Translations under genes and position numbers: made by a program
Shown: piece after piece, positions 26,793-34,020 of the stretch
Position numbering within the stretch: position 1 is the first letter of the stretch
Layout: every line of letters starts with the position of its first letter
NCBI RefSeq assembly: GCF_004365355.1
Contig: NZ_SODP01000001.1
Span: 3,034,382-3,098,381 of the forward strand
Source: Kribbella pratensis
GTDB taxonomy: Bacteria > Actinomycetota > Actinomycetes > Propionibacteriales > Kribbellaceae
Direction: 5' to 3'
Length of the DNA stretch: 64,000 nt
Notes under the pieces: generated by a model
What the model was told of the DNA's origin: nothing
Seen by the model: the letters and a program-made list of their open reading frames with translations, nothing else
Database searches by the model: none

Positions 26793-27597
26793 GTTGCACC
26801 CGAACGACCTCCCGCTCGTCGAAGCCCTCCGTACCGCCGGCTTCGATCCGGTGGCCGAGGTGTGGACCGACCCGTCCGTCGACTGGTCGGCGTACGACGC
26901 GGTCCTGCTCCGCACCGTCTGGGACTACCACCGGCGGTACGACGAGTTCACCGAGTGGCTCGCGCTGCTCGACAAGGCCGGCGTACCGCTGCTCAACGAC
27001 TCCGGTCTGATCCGCTGGAACGGCGACAAGCGGTACCTGCTCGAGCTCCGCGAGCGCGGTGTCGCGATCGTGCCGTCCCAGGTCGCGGCCGGCGCGTGCC
27101 TGCGTGAGGTGGTGAGCGGGCTCGCCGGGCAGGAGATCGTGGTCAAGCCGACCGTCAGCGCGACCGCTCTGCACACCGTCCGCGGTGTCGCGGGCTCCGC
27201 CGAGTTCGACCGGACGCTGACCGAGCTGCCCGAGCTCGTGTACCTCGTGCAGCCCTTCCAGTCCGAGATCGTCGAGGACGGCGAGTGGTCGCTGATCTTC
27301 GTCGACGGCGAGTTCACCCACGCGGTGGTCAAGCACCCAGCCGCGGGTGACTACCGCGTCCAGGACGACTTCGGCGGCACCGTGACGCCGGCCGAGCCGA
27401 CTGAGGTCGTACTCGACGGCGCCCGGACCGCGCTGCAGGCGGCCGGCCGCACGCCGGCGTACGCCCGCGTCGACGGCGTGGTCGTCAACGGCCGCTTCCT
27501 GCTGATGGAACTCGAACTGATCGAGCCGGAGCTGTTCTTCCCGCAGCACCCGGAAGCCGCAGAGAAGCTCGCCGCAGCAGTCGCGGCGCGCGTCTAG
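26749..27597 (+). CDS. ATP-grasp domain protein (RimK/glutathione-synthetase-like)
   Basis: A 282-residue protein from GTG 26749. It has an N-terminal pre-ATP-grasp domain (LVEALRTAGFDPVAEVW, VLLRTVWDY), then the ATP-grasp fold: lysine in EIVVKPTVSA, the hinge VYLVQPFQSEIV, EWSLIFVDGEFTHAVVKHP, and the metal site LMELELIEPELFF. Family members join a carboxylate to an amine or thiol; the substrate is unknown. It overlaps the mannosyltransferase gene and shares its TAG stop as CTAG with the convergent whiB gene (27594-27597). Confidence 0.8.
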   Translation: MTKRIALATSAEHAELHPNDLPLVEALRTAGFDPVAEVWTDPSVDWSAYDAVLLRTVWDYHRRYDEFTEWLALLDKAGVPLLNDSGLIRWNGDKRYLLELRERGVAIVPSQVAAGACLREVVSGLAGQEIVVKPTVSATALHTVRGVAGSAEFDRTLTELPELVYLVQPFQSEIVEDGEWSLIFVDGEFTHAVVKHPAAGDYRVQDDFGGTVTPAEPTEVVLDGARTALQAAGRTPAYARVDGVVVNGRFLLMELELIEPELFFPQHPEAAEKLAAAVAARV

Positions 27598-27854
27598 CTC
27601 GCAGCCGACTCGGGATGGCCGCGGCGACGCCCGTACAACAGGGTCTCGCCGGCGGCCGTTCCGGTGTACTTCGTCCGCCGGGCCCACTCGCGGCATTCCT
27701 CCAGCACCGGGCACGACTTAACGCACAGCTCACGGGCCTTGCTCTGCTCCCAGCGGGACGCGCTCTCGTCGTACGCCGGCGCCTGCCCGATACACGCGGC
27801 CCGGCTCATCCAGCGGTCGGCGGGATCCACGATCACGGTCAGGGTCGGCCTCAT
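27594..27854 (-). CDS. WhiB-family iron-sulfur regulator (divergent C-terminus)
   Basis: An 86-residue protein with the four WhiB cysteines C21, C44, C48 and C54 (C-x22-C-x3-C-x5-C), which hold a 4Fe-4S cluster. The usual G(V/I)WGG turn is replaced by GETLLYG, followed by a basic RRRG stretch as in DNA- or sigma-contacting WhiB proteins. So it belongs to the family but to an unusual branch. It is convergent with the ATP-grasp gene (shared CTAG) and divergent from the broken dehydratase gene, 84 nt away. Confidence 0.85.
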   Translation of the reverse strand: MRPTLTVIVDPADRWMSRAACIGQAPAYDESASRWEQSKARELCVKSCPVLEECREWARRTKYTGTAAGETLLYGRRRGHPESAAS

Positions 27855-27938
27855 GACTCCGACCGTAGAACCCCCGCGACCGTCGGCAGCCTATGTCTCG
27901 AAATATGATCGGGTTACTGGACTTTTAAGGTCTGAGGT

Positions 27939-28873
27939 ATGCCGACACTCGATGACATCCGCCAGGCCGCCCGGGAGCTCGAGGGACGGATCCACCGCAC
28001 ACCGATGCTGACCTCGTCGGCGCTGAACGAGCGATTCGGCGCCGACCTGGTGCTCAAGGCCGAGCTGTTCCAGAAGACCGGCAGCTTCAAGGTCCGCGGT
28101 CTGCTGACCAAGCTGCTCCGGCTCAGCGCCGCCGAGCGGGAGCGTGGCGTGATCACGGTCTCGGCCGGGAACGCGGCCGGTGCGCTCGCCTGGGCCGCAC
28201 GGGACGCCGGCGTCCCGGCCACAGTCGTGATGGCGAAGACCGCCGTCCAGGCGAAGATCGACGCCGCCCGCGGGTACGGCGCGACCGTGGAGCTCGTCGA
28301 GGGTGACCTGATGGCGCAGTACGAGCGGATCAAGGACGAGCGAAGCTGACCGGTGTCCATCCGTTCGACGACGAGGACGTGATCACCGGACACGGGAGCC
28401 TCGGGCTCGAACTGCTGGCGGACCGGCCCGACCTCGGCACCGTCCTGGTGCCGGTGGGTGGCGGCGGGCTGATCTCGGGCGTCGCGACGGCGCTCAAGCT
28501 GGTGAAGCCGGAGATCCGCGTGATCGGGATCGAGCCTCAGCAAGCCGACGTGGTCAGCCGCAGCCTCGAGGCCGGCGAGCCGCAGCAGCTTGCCACGGCC
28601 CGATCGATCGCCGACGGCCTTGCCGCGCCTGTCTGCGGCACCCGCAACTTCCCGCTCATCCAGCGGTACGTCGACCAGATCGTCCGCGTGAGCGAGGACG
28701 CTCTTCTCGAGGCGACCCGTCTGGTCATGTCACGCACCAAGCTCGCCCTCGAACCGGCGGCAGCCGCTCCGTTCGCGGCGCTGCTCGAGGGCAGCATCCA
28801 GCTCGACCACACCACCACAGCCGCCACTGTCGTCAGCGGCGGCAACCTCGACGTGTCGAAACTGATGCTCTAG
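27939..28873 (+). pseudogene. Threonine/serine dehydratase-like gene, frameshifted
   Basis: Two frames together give one PLP fold-type II enzyme. Codons from 27939 to 28349 encode the N-terminal part with the PLP lysine in KTGSFKVRG and AGNAAGALAWAA. Then a +1-type shift near 28343-28352 throws the frame to a stop after KDERS. In the next frame the sequence continues KLTGVHPFDDEDVITGHGSLGLELL, then the PLP phosphate loop VPVGGGGLISG, to the stop at 28873. All expected motifs exist across the two frames, so the lesion is small and recent, or a sequencing error. The stop shares CTAG with the convergent GT87 gene. Confidence 0.85.
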
Positions 28874-30330
28874 GCAGGGTCCAGCGCGGTGGCCAGCCTG
28901 GTTCGGCCCCGCGACGGTACGCCGTCACTCGGATCGTCGACCAGGCCGCCCCGGCGGACCGGGTCCCGTTCCGGCAGCAGGATGTCGCGGGCGACCACGA
29001 GCATCAGCCACAGCGTGCCGGCCATCCGCAGGATCACGGAGAACCAGTAGATCCGGTCCGGCACCTGCGGATCGCCAGGCGCCAGGAACTGGGCGAGATG
29101 CATCCACACCAGCATCCAGTAGAAGCACTCACAGGCCTGCCAGATCAGCCAGTCCCGCAAGCGCGGACGGGCCAGCGCGACCAGCGGCAGCAGCCACAGG
29201 ACGTACTGCGGTGAGTAGACCTTGTTGATCAGCAGGAACGCCGCGACGACCAGGAACGCCAGCTGGGCGAACCGAGGCGGTCGTGGCGCCATCAGCCCGA
29301 GGATCGCGATCGACAGGCACAGGCCGGCGAAGATCACGATGTTCAGCTGGTTGACGTCCGCGACCTCGTGGTTGGCGAGTTTGAGGACGTACCAGATCGA
29401 GCCGTAGTCGCTCTCGCGCTGATCGTTGAACTGCCAGAACGACAGCCATTCGTTCTTCGCGAGCAGGTAGATCGGCGCGTTCACCAGACCCCACGCGACC
29501 CCGGCCGCGATCGCCGCCTGGAACCACGGCCACAGCTTCCGGCCGCGGATGCACACGATCAGCAACGGCCCGAGCAGGAGGAACGGATAGAACTTCGCCG
29601 CCGTCCCGAGCCCGAGCAGGATGCCGAACCACACCGGTTTACCGCGCGACCAGGCGAACATCGCGCCCGCTGTCAGCGCGACCGCGAACAGGTCCCAGTT
29701 GATCGTCGACGTCAGTGCGAGCACGGGCGCCGCAGCGACGTACAGGGCGTCCAGAGGCTGCCCTCGCGCGGCACCGGGACGGGTTTCGGCCCCGCGGGCC
29801 GTGGCGGCGGTGAAGCCGACGATCAGCAGTGCGCAGATGAACAGCATCACCATGTTGACCACGAAGAACACGCCGGCCGTGTCGCGCTTCTGCTCGACGG
29901 TGATGTCCTTCTTCGGGTCGCCGGTCATCAACCAGGTGATCCGCGCCGCGACCTCCATGAAGCCGCCGGTCAGCACCGGGTACTCGAGCACCGGGTAGTT
30001 GCCGGTGTCGAGGAACGGCCGATTGCCCTCGGCGAAACCGCGCTCCTGGTACAGGAAGCCGATGTCGGAGTAGCACAGCGCCTTGAACGGCCGCCAGCTC
30101 TGCCGGTCCCAGCCGGCCTCCATGCACGGCGCCTTCTGCAGGACGCCGAGCCCGAACGTGATCGTGCACACCGCGAGCGCGATCCGCAGCGGCGTCCACC
30201 AGGAGGAACCGGGCCGGGCGAACCGCCCGGACGGCCCACCGAGCCCAACGGTCAGGCCGGCGACGGCCGGATCATTCTCCGACGGCGCCTGCGCGAGCTC
30301 GCGTTGTGGTCCGGTCACGGTGGGCATCAT
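28870..30330 (-). CDS. Glycosyltransferase family 87 / DUF2029 membrane protein
   Basis: A 486-residue integral membrane protein with about 10-12 helices, the first near residues 46-64. The large first loop has DTGNYPVLEYPVLTGGFMEVAARI, and a later segment reads STINWDLFAVALTAGAMFAWSRGKPVWFG. Such proteins transfer mannose or arabinose from polyprenyl carriers. The N-terminal ~40 residues are polar and cytoplasmic. It lies 92 nt downstream of the GT4 gene on the same strand, so the two could be one operon in envelope glycan synthesis. Confidence 0.8.
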   Translation of the reverse strand: MMPTVTGPQRELAQAPSENDPAVAGLTVGLGGPSGRFARPGSSWWTPLRIALAVCTITFGLGVLQKAPCMEAGWDRQSWRPFKALCYSDIGFLYQERGFAEGNRPFLDTGNYPVLEYPVLTGGFMEVAARITWLMTGDPKKDITVEQKRDTAGVFFVVNMVMLFICALLIVGFTAATARGAETRPGAARGQPLDALYVAAAPVLALTSTINWDLFAVALTAGAMFAWSRGKPVWFGILLGLGTAAKFYPFLLLGPLLIVCIRGRKLWPWFQAAIAAGVAWGLVNAPIYLLAKNEWLSFWQFNDQRESDYGSIWYVLKLANHEVADVNQLNIVIFAGLCLSIAILGLMAPRPPRFAQLAFLVVAAFLLINKVYSPQYVLWLLPLVALARPRLRDWLIWQACECFYWMLVWMHLAQFLAPGDPQVPDRIYWFSVILRMAGTLWLMLVVARDILLPERDPVRRGGLVDDPSDGVPSRGRTRLATALDPA

Positions 30331-30422
30331 CTCCTATCGGCTCACCTTGCGACCACCAGAGGTTACCCACCCGTGTCCAGGCGGGTTGAGGAGGTGTCCC
30401 CGCATGGCGTTCGCAGCGGGAG

Positions 30423-32378
30423 CTAGCCGGCCAGGAAGTCGCGCAGGACCTTCGCGCCCTCGTCGGCCGGCGGCAGCCAGACGGTGCCCTCGACGGCATC
30501 CGCGATCACGCGGTCGGTGACGAAGACCGTGCCGTCATACGCCCGCATCCGGCGCCGTACGTCCTGGCGGTCGATCCGGCCGTAGACCACGACGGCGTGC
30601 TTGATCCGGGCGGCGGTGAGCAGCGGCAGGTCGGCGATCAGGTCGTCGCTGCCCAGCACCGACTGCCAGTCCTCCATCAGGACATGCGTCACGCGATCCA
30701 GGTCGGGCAAGGTCAACGGGCGCCGGATGATCTCGGCACCCTCAATGTCCTGGAACCACGCCTTCGCGGCCTTGGAGCCGTTCGGTCCCAGCACCAGTCG
30801 GGGTACGACGTCCTCCTGGACGGGCGGGGCGCCGACCAGCTCGGCGTACAGGTCGCGCAGGTGACCGGCCTGGGTCTCCCAGGACATCTCGTCCCGCAAC
30901 CCCGGGTCCGCGGCGCGTTCGCGATACGTCTCGGGGTCCTGCAGGACGGTCTTCACAGCAACGGCCAGCGCGTCCGGGTTCTCGGCCTCGAAGACCTCGC
31001 CGATACCGGTCTTGCCGACGAACTCCTCGAGCGTCGGCATGTCACTGGTCACCACCGGCAGCCCGGCGAACGTGTACTCGAAGACCTTGTTCGGCAGGGC
31101 CATCTCGTGGCTCGGGTACCGCAGGATCGGGATCAGCCCGACGTCCGCGGTCCGGAGGAAGTGGATCACGTCGTTCGGCGCGACCGGGTCGAGGTAGTGC
31201 ACCCGGTCCTCGATCTGCAGGGACGCGCCGAGCGCCCGCAGCTCGTCGACGGGTCGCGTGCGAGCGTGCGGCACGCACACGACAGCCAGGTGGACGCCGG
31301 GCAGCAGCGGCAAGGCCTCCATCGCGGTCTCGACGCCGCGGGCCCGGGTGACCCCGCCGCTGTAGACCAGCAGGGGCACCTCGGCGGGCAGCCCGATCGT
31401 GGCGCGGATGTCGGTGATCCCGCTGTCGCGCTCGGACAGCTCCGGGCTGTTGATCACCACGGTCGGCTCGCGGTCCAGCTTGTGCCGCTTCTGCAGGGTC
31501 CGGGCGATCGCCGGGCTCACCGTGACCACCCGGTCCACGGTCCGGATGTACTCGGCCTCGTGCTGCGCCCAGGCCGCGATCATCCGCGGCGTGCGGCCGC
31601 CGTACTGCGACAGGCCGGGGACGTACTCGTGGGCGTCGTACACGACCTTCAGGCTGCGACCGCGGAGGTCGGCCCGGCCCGCGGCGCGCGAGGCGACCCC
31701 GATGACGTGCATGTCGTGGGCGTGCAGCGCGTCCGGCCGCAGCTGGTCGATCAGGTCGCCGAAGATCGCCTCGTAGTCGTCGGCCTCCGGAATGACCGAG
31801 CGCCACCTCACCAGACCGCTCCGGCCGGGCAGCCGGGTGTCCCACCACTGCCAGAAGTTGGTGGCCAGCTCGGCCTCGGTCTCGCCGAGCCAGGCGCGCG
31901 CCGACACCGCTGCCTGGGACAGCCGCAGGCGTCGGTGCCGGAGCGATCGGCGGGCCACCCCGGCCAGATGGGCGGCCGCACCGACCTGACCCGCCTTGCG
32001 CCGCGCCGTGGCTCGTCCGCGCTCAGCCTTCAGGTCCGCGAGCCGCGCCGCGACCCGGGCCGTCTCGACCCCTTCGGGCCGGACGTCGAACAACCGGCGG
32101 CCGCGGCGGAGCCGGCGCCGGCGGTTGCGCTCGTCCCGCAGGACGAAGTGGCCGGGCACGCGGATCATCACCACCTCGGACCGGCCGGACTTGCCGGACT
32201 TGCCGGACTTGCCGGACTTGCCGGACTGGATGGTGTCGATGGCGAGCCGGCCGGACGCGGACACTCCGAGCAGCGTGACCTGGTAACCGGCCTTGCCCAG
32301 CGCGACGGCCTCCTTGAGGACCCTGGTGTCGTTGGTGATGTCGTTCGCGACGATCATCACAATGCGAGGGACGTGCAC
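30423..32378 (-). CDS. Family 4 glycosyltransferase with C-terminal extension
   Basis: A 651-residue GT-B enzyme from GTG 32378 behind AGGAGAG. The N-terminal half has IVANDITNDTRVLKEAVALGKAGYQVTLLG and HAHDMHVIGVA; the donor-binding half has LVYSGGVTRARGVETAMEAL and the family-4 EX7E-like segment MALPNKVFEYTFAGLPVVTSDMPTLEEF. About 120 C-terminal residues (after 525) form an extra domain of unknown role. A basic stretch near residues 75-170 is unusual. The coding region contains a 9-bp tandem repeat giving SGKSGKSGKSGKSG near residues 52-66. Confidence 0.82.
   Translation of the reverse strand: MHVPRIVMIVANDITNDTRVLKEAVALGKAGYQVTLLGVSASGRLAIDTIQSGKSGKSGKSGKSGRSEVVMIRVPGHFVLRDERNRRRRLRRGRRLFDVRPEGVETARVAARLADLKAERGRATARRKAGQVGAAAHLAGVARRSLRHRRLRLSQAAVSARAWLGETEAELATNFWQWWDTRLPGRSGLVRWRSVIPEADDYEAIFGDLIDQLRPDALHAHDMHVIGVASRAAGRADLRGRSLKVVYDAHEYVPGLSQYGGRTPRMIAAWAQHEAEYIRTVDRVVTVSPAIARTLQKRHKLDREPTVVINSPELSERDSGITDIRATIGLPAEVPLLVYSGGVTRARGVETAMEALPLLPGVHLAVVCVPHARTRPVDELRALGASLQIEDRVHYLDPVAPNDVIHFLRTADVGLIPILRYPSHEMALPNKVFEYTFAGLPVVTSDMPTLEEFVGKTGIGEVFEAENPDALAVAVKTVLQDPETYRERAADPGLRDEMSWETQAGHLRDLYAELVGAPPVQEDVVPRLVLGPNGSKAAKAWFQDIEGAEIIRRPLTLPDLDRVTHVLMEDWQSVLGSDDLIADLPLLTAARIKHAVVVYGRIDRQDVRRRMRAYDGTVFVTDRVIADAVEGTVWLPPADEGAKVLRDFLAG
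32185..32229. repeat. 9-bp in-frame tandem repeat in the GT4 gene
   Basis: Five head-to-tail copies of CCGGACTTG (plus strand; the last is CCGGACTGG). The first four are identical, which suggests recent slippage. On the coding strand each unit encodes Gly-Lys-Ser. Because the unit is a multiple of three, copy-number changes would lengthen the loop without breaking the frame. Confidence 0.9.
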
Positions 32379-32591
32379 ACACTCTCCTGAGCCTTCGTGA
32401 GCGCAGGCGGGGAGTGCTGGAGCTCACAGCGGTGATTGCACGGTTCAACGACGGGGACGCCCGGTCGTTAGCACCGCGGGGACTTTCGCGTAGTCCCTGG
32501 CCACTTTCATGATGCCTCAAGCTTCAAGAAAGTTGCGACTTCAGCAAAATAGCGGTACAAACGTTTGGCTCGCCACTGTCAAGCGTTCAAT
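32379..32591. promoter_or_regulatory. Intergenic region with candidate GT4 promoter
   Basis: The 213-bp gap between the GT4 start and the MarR stop is AT-richer from about 32510. On the minus strand a consensus -35 TTGACA lies at 32577-32582, followed by the perfect palindrome CAAACGTTTG (32558-32567). A clear -10 at 16-18 nt spacing is lacking; TATTTT appears further on. This probably carries the GT4 promoter and an operator, but the details are uncertain. Confidence 0.4.
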
Positions 32592-33086
32592 TCAATCCGG
32601 CGGTTCCAGATGCGCCAGCCAGGTTGTGAGGATGCTCTCGAGTTGGGCCCGCTGGGCCGCGCTGAGCGGTTCGAGCAGCCGCTTCTCGTTTGCCATATGT
32701 GCGGCGAACGCCTTGTCGATCAGTCGGCGCCCGGCCGGGGTCAGGCGGACCACGCGACCGCGCCCGTCCTCGTCGCTGCGCCGCCGCCGGACCAGACCGG
32801 CCGCCTCGAGCCGATCGACCCGCTTGGTCACCGCGCCGGTCGTCACCATCGTGTGCAGCGCGATCTCCCCCGGCGCACGCTCGTACGGCGAACCCGCGCG
32901 CCGGAGCGCCGCGAGGACGTCGAACTCCCCCTCCGACAGCCCGTACTTCGCGTAGAGCAGCGTCAGCTCACCGGTGAGCTGATTCGCGATCCGGTGCAGC
33001 CGGCCGATCACCCCCTGCGGGCTGGTGTCGACATCCGGCCGCTCCGCCTGCCACTCCGCCTGGATCCTGGCCACGTGATCGGTCAC
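32592..33086 (-). CDS. MarR-family transcriptional regulator
   Basis: A 164-residue regulator from GTG 33086 (VTDHVARIQAEWQAERPDV). An ATG at 33128 in the same frame would add 14 residues but places the start inside the operator. The winged helix covers about residues 55-125 (LSEGEFDVLAALRRAG, GEIALHTMVTTGAVTKRVDRLEAAGLVRRRRSDEDGRGRVVRLTPAGRRLI). A TATAGT hexamer ends exactly 7 nt before GTG 33086, so a leaderless transcript is likely. It is divergent from an EamA transporter that it probably represses. Confidence 0.88.
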   Translation of the reverse strand: MTDHVARIQAEWQAERPDVDTSPQGVIGRLHRIANQLTGELTLLYAKYGLSEGEFDVLAALRRAGSPYERAPGEIALHTMVTTGAVTKRVDRLEAAGLVRRRRSDEDGRGRVVRLTPAGRRLIDKAFAAHMANEKRLLEPLSAAQRAQLESILTTWLAHLEPPD

Positions 33087-33092
33087 GCGGAC

Positions 33093-33120
33093 CACTATAT
33101 CTTCCTGGGAAGCTATAGTG
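33093..33120. promoter_or_regulatory. MarR operator with two divergent -10 boxes
   Basis: A near-perfect inverted repeat: CACTATATCTTCC (33093-33105), TG, GGAAGCTATAGTG (33108-33120), pairing at 12 of 13 positions. Each arm ends in TATAGT on its outgoing strand. The rightward TATAGT (33114-33119) is 7 nt before the EamA ATG (33127). The leftward TATAGT (33099-33094) is 7 nt before the MarR GTG (33086). Binding here would shut both leaderless promoters together. Confidence 0.8.
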
Positions 33121-33126
33121 TTTTCC

Positions 33127-34020
33127 ATGGAAGATACCTTCCGCTGGACCCTGGTCACCGCGATCGCACCGATTGCCTGGGGCACGAACTACTTCGTCAC
33201 ACACGAGTACCTGCCGACCGGACATCCCTTGTACGGCGCGGTGTTCCGTGCTCTGCCCGCCGGGTTCCTCCTGCTCTGCGTGGCCCGGCGTCTCCCCCGC
33301 GGCGTCTGGTGGTGGCGATCGCTGCTGCTCGGCGTCTGCAACATGGGCGCCTTCTTCGCGCTGATCTACCTTGCGTCCCAGCTGCTTCCGGTCAGCCTCG
33401 CGTCGACGATCATGTCCGCCTCGCCGCTCACGATGGCCCTCTTCGCCTGGGCGCTGCTCGCCGAACGACCGACCGTTCCGGTCCTGGCCGGCGCCGCGGC
33501 CGGAATCGCCGGCGTCTGCCTGCTCCTCGGCACCGGAACGACCGCCGTGAACCTGCGTGGCGTCGCCGCTTCGGTCGCGGCCCTCACCATGTCGTCCTTC
33601 GGCTACATCCTTGCCAAGAAGTGGGGACGAGCCGACGGCCCGATCGCGACCACCGCCTGGCAGCTGATCGCCGGCGGTCTGGTCCTGATCCCGTTCGCGG
33701 TGATCTTCGAGGGCGGCCCGCCTCACCTCGATCTGCCCGCGATCGGCGGTTTCGCGTACGTCGGCCTGGTCGCGACCGCTCTCGCGTTCACCACATGGTT
33801 CACGGGCCTGCGTCACCTCAGCGCAGCGTCCGTCGGGCTGATCGGGCTGCTCAATCCCGTGACCGGCGTACTGCTCGGCGTTCTGGTCTCCGGCGACGTG
33901 CTCACGCTTCAGCAGGTGCTCGGGCTGGGCCTCGTGCTGTTCGGGATCACGCTGAGCCGTCCACGTCGCGGATCGCGAGTTGAGGCCGGAAGGGCGGAGC
34001 CTTCTAAGGTTTATCGATGA
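33127..34020 (+). CDS. EamA-family (DMT) transporter
   Basis: A 297-residue membrane protein with ten predicted helices in two EamA repeats (about residues 8-135 and 145-280). It starts TLVTAIAPIAWGTNYFVTHEYLP, the typical first helix with a WGxN/S motif. The substrate is unknown; the family exports metabolites or drugs. ATG 33127 has no ribosome binding site and lies 7 nt after a -10 box, so it is probably leaderless. The gene is divergent from MarR and coupled to the GH36 gene by ATGA (34017-34020). Confidence 0.87.
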   Translation: MEDTFRWTLVTAIAPIAWGTNYFVTHEYLPTGHPLYGAVFRALPAGFLLLCVARRLPRGVWWWRSLLLGVCNMGAFFALIYLASQLLPVSLASTIMSASPLTMALFAWALLAERPTVPVLAGAAAGIAGVCLLLGTGTTAVNLRGVAASVAALTMSSFGYILAKKWGRADGPIATTAWQLIAGGLVLIPFAVIFEGGPPHLDLPAIGGFAYVGLVATALAFTTWFTGLRHLSAASVGLIGLLNPVTGVLLGVLVSGDVLTLQQVLGLGLVLFGITLSRPRRGSRVEAGRAEPSKVYR

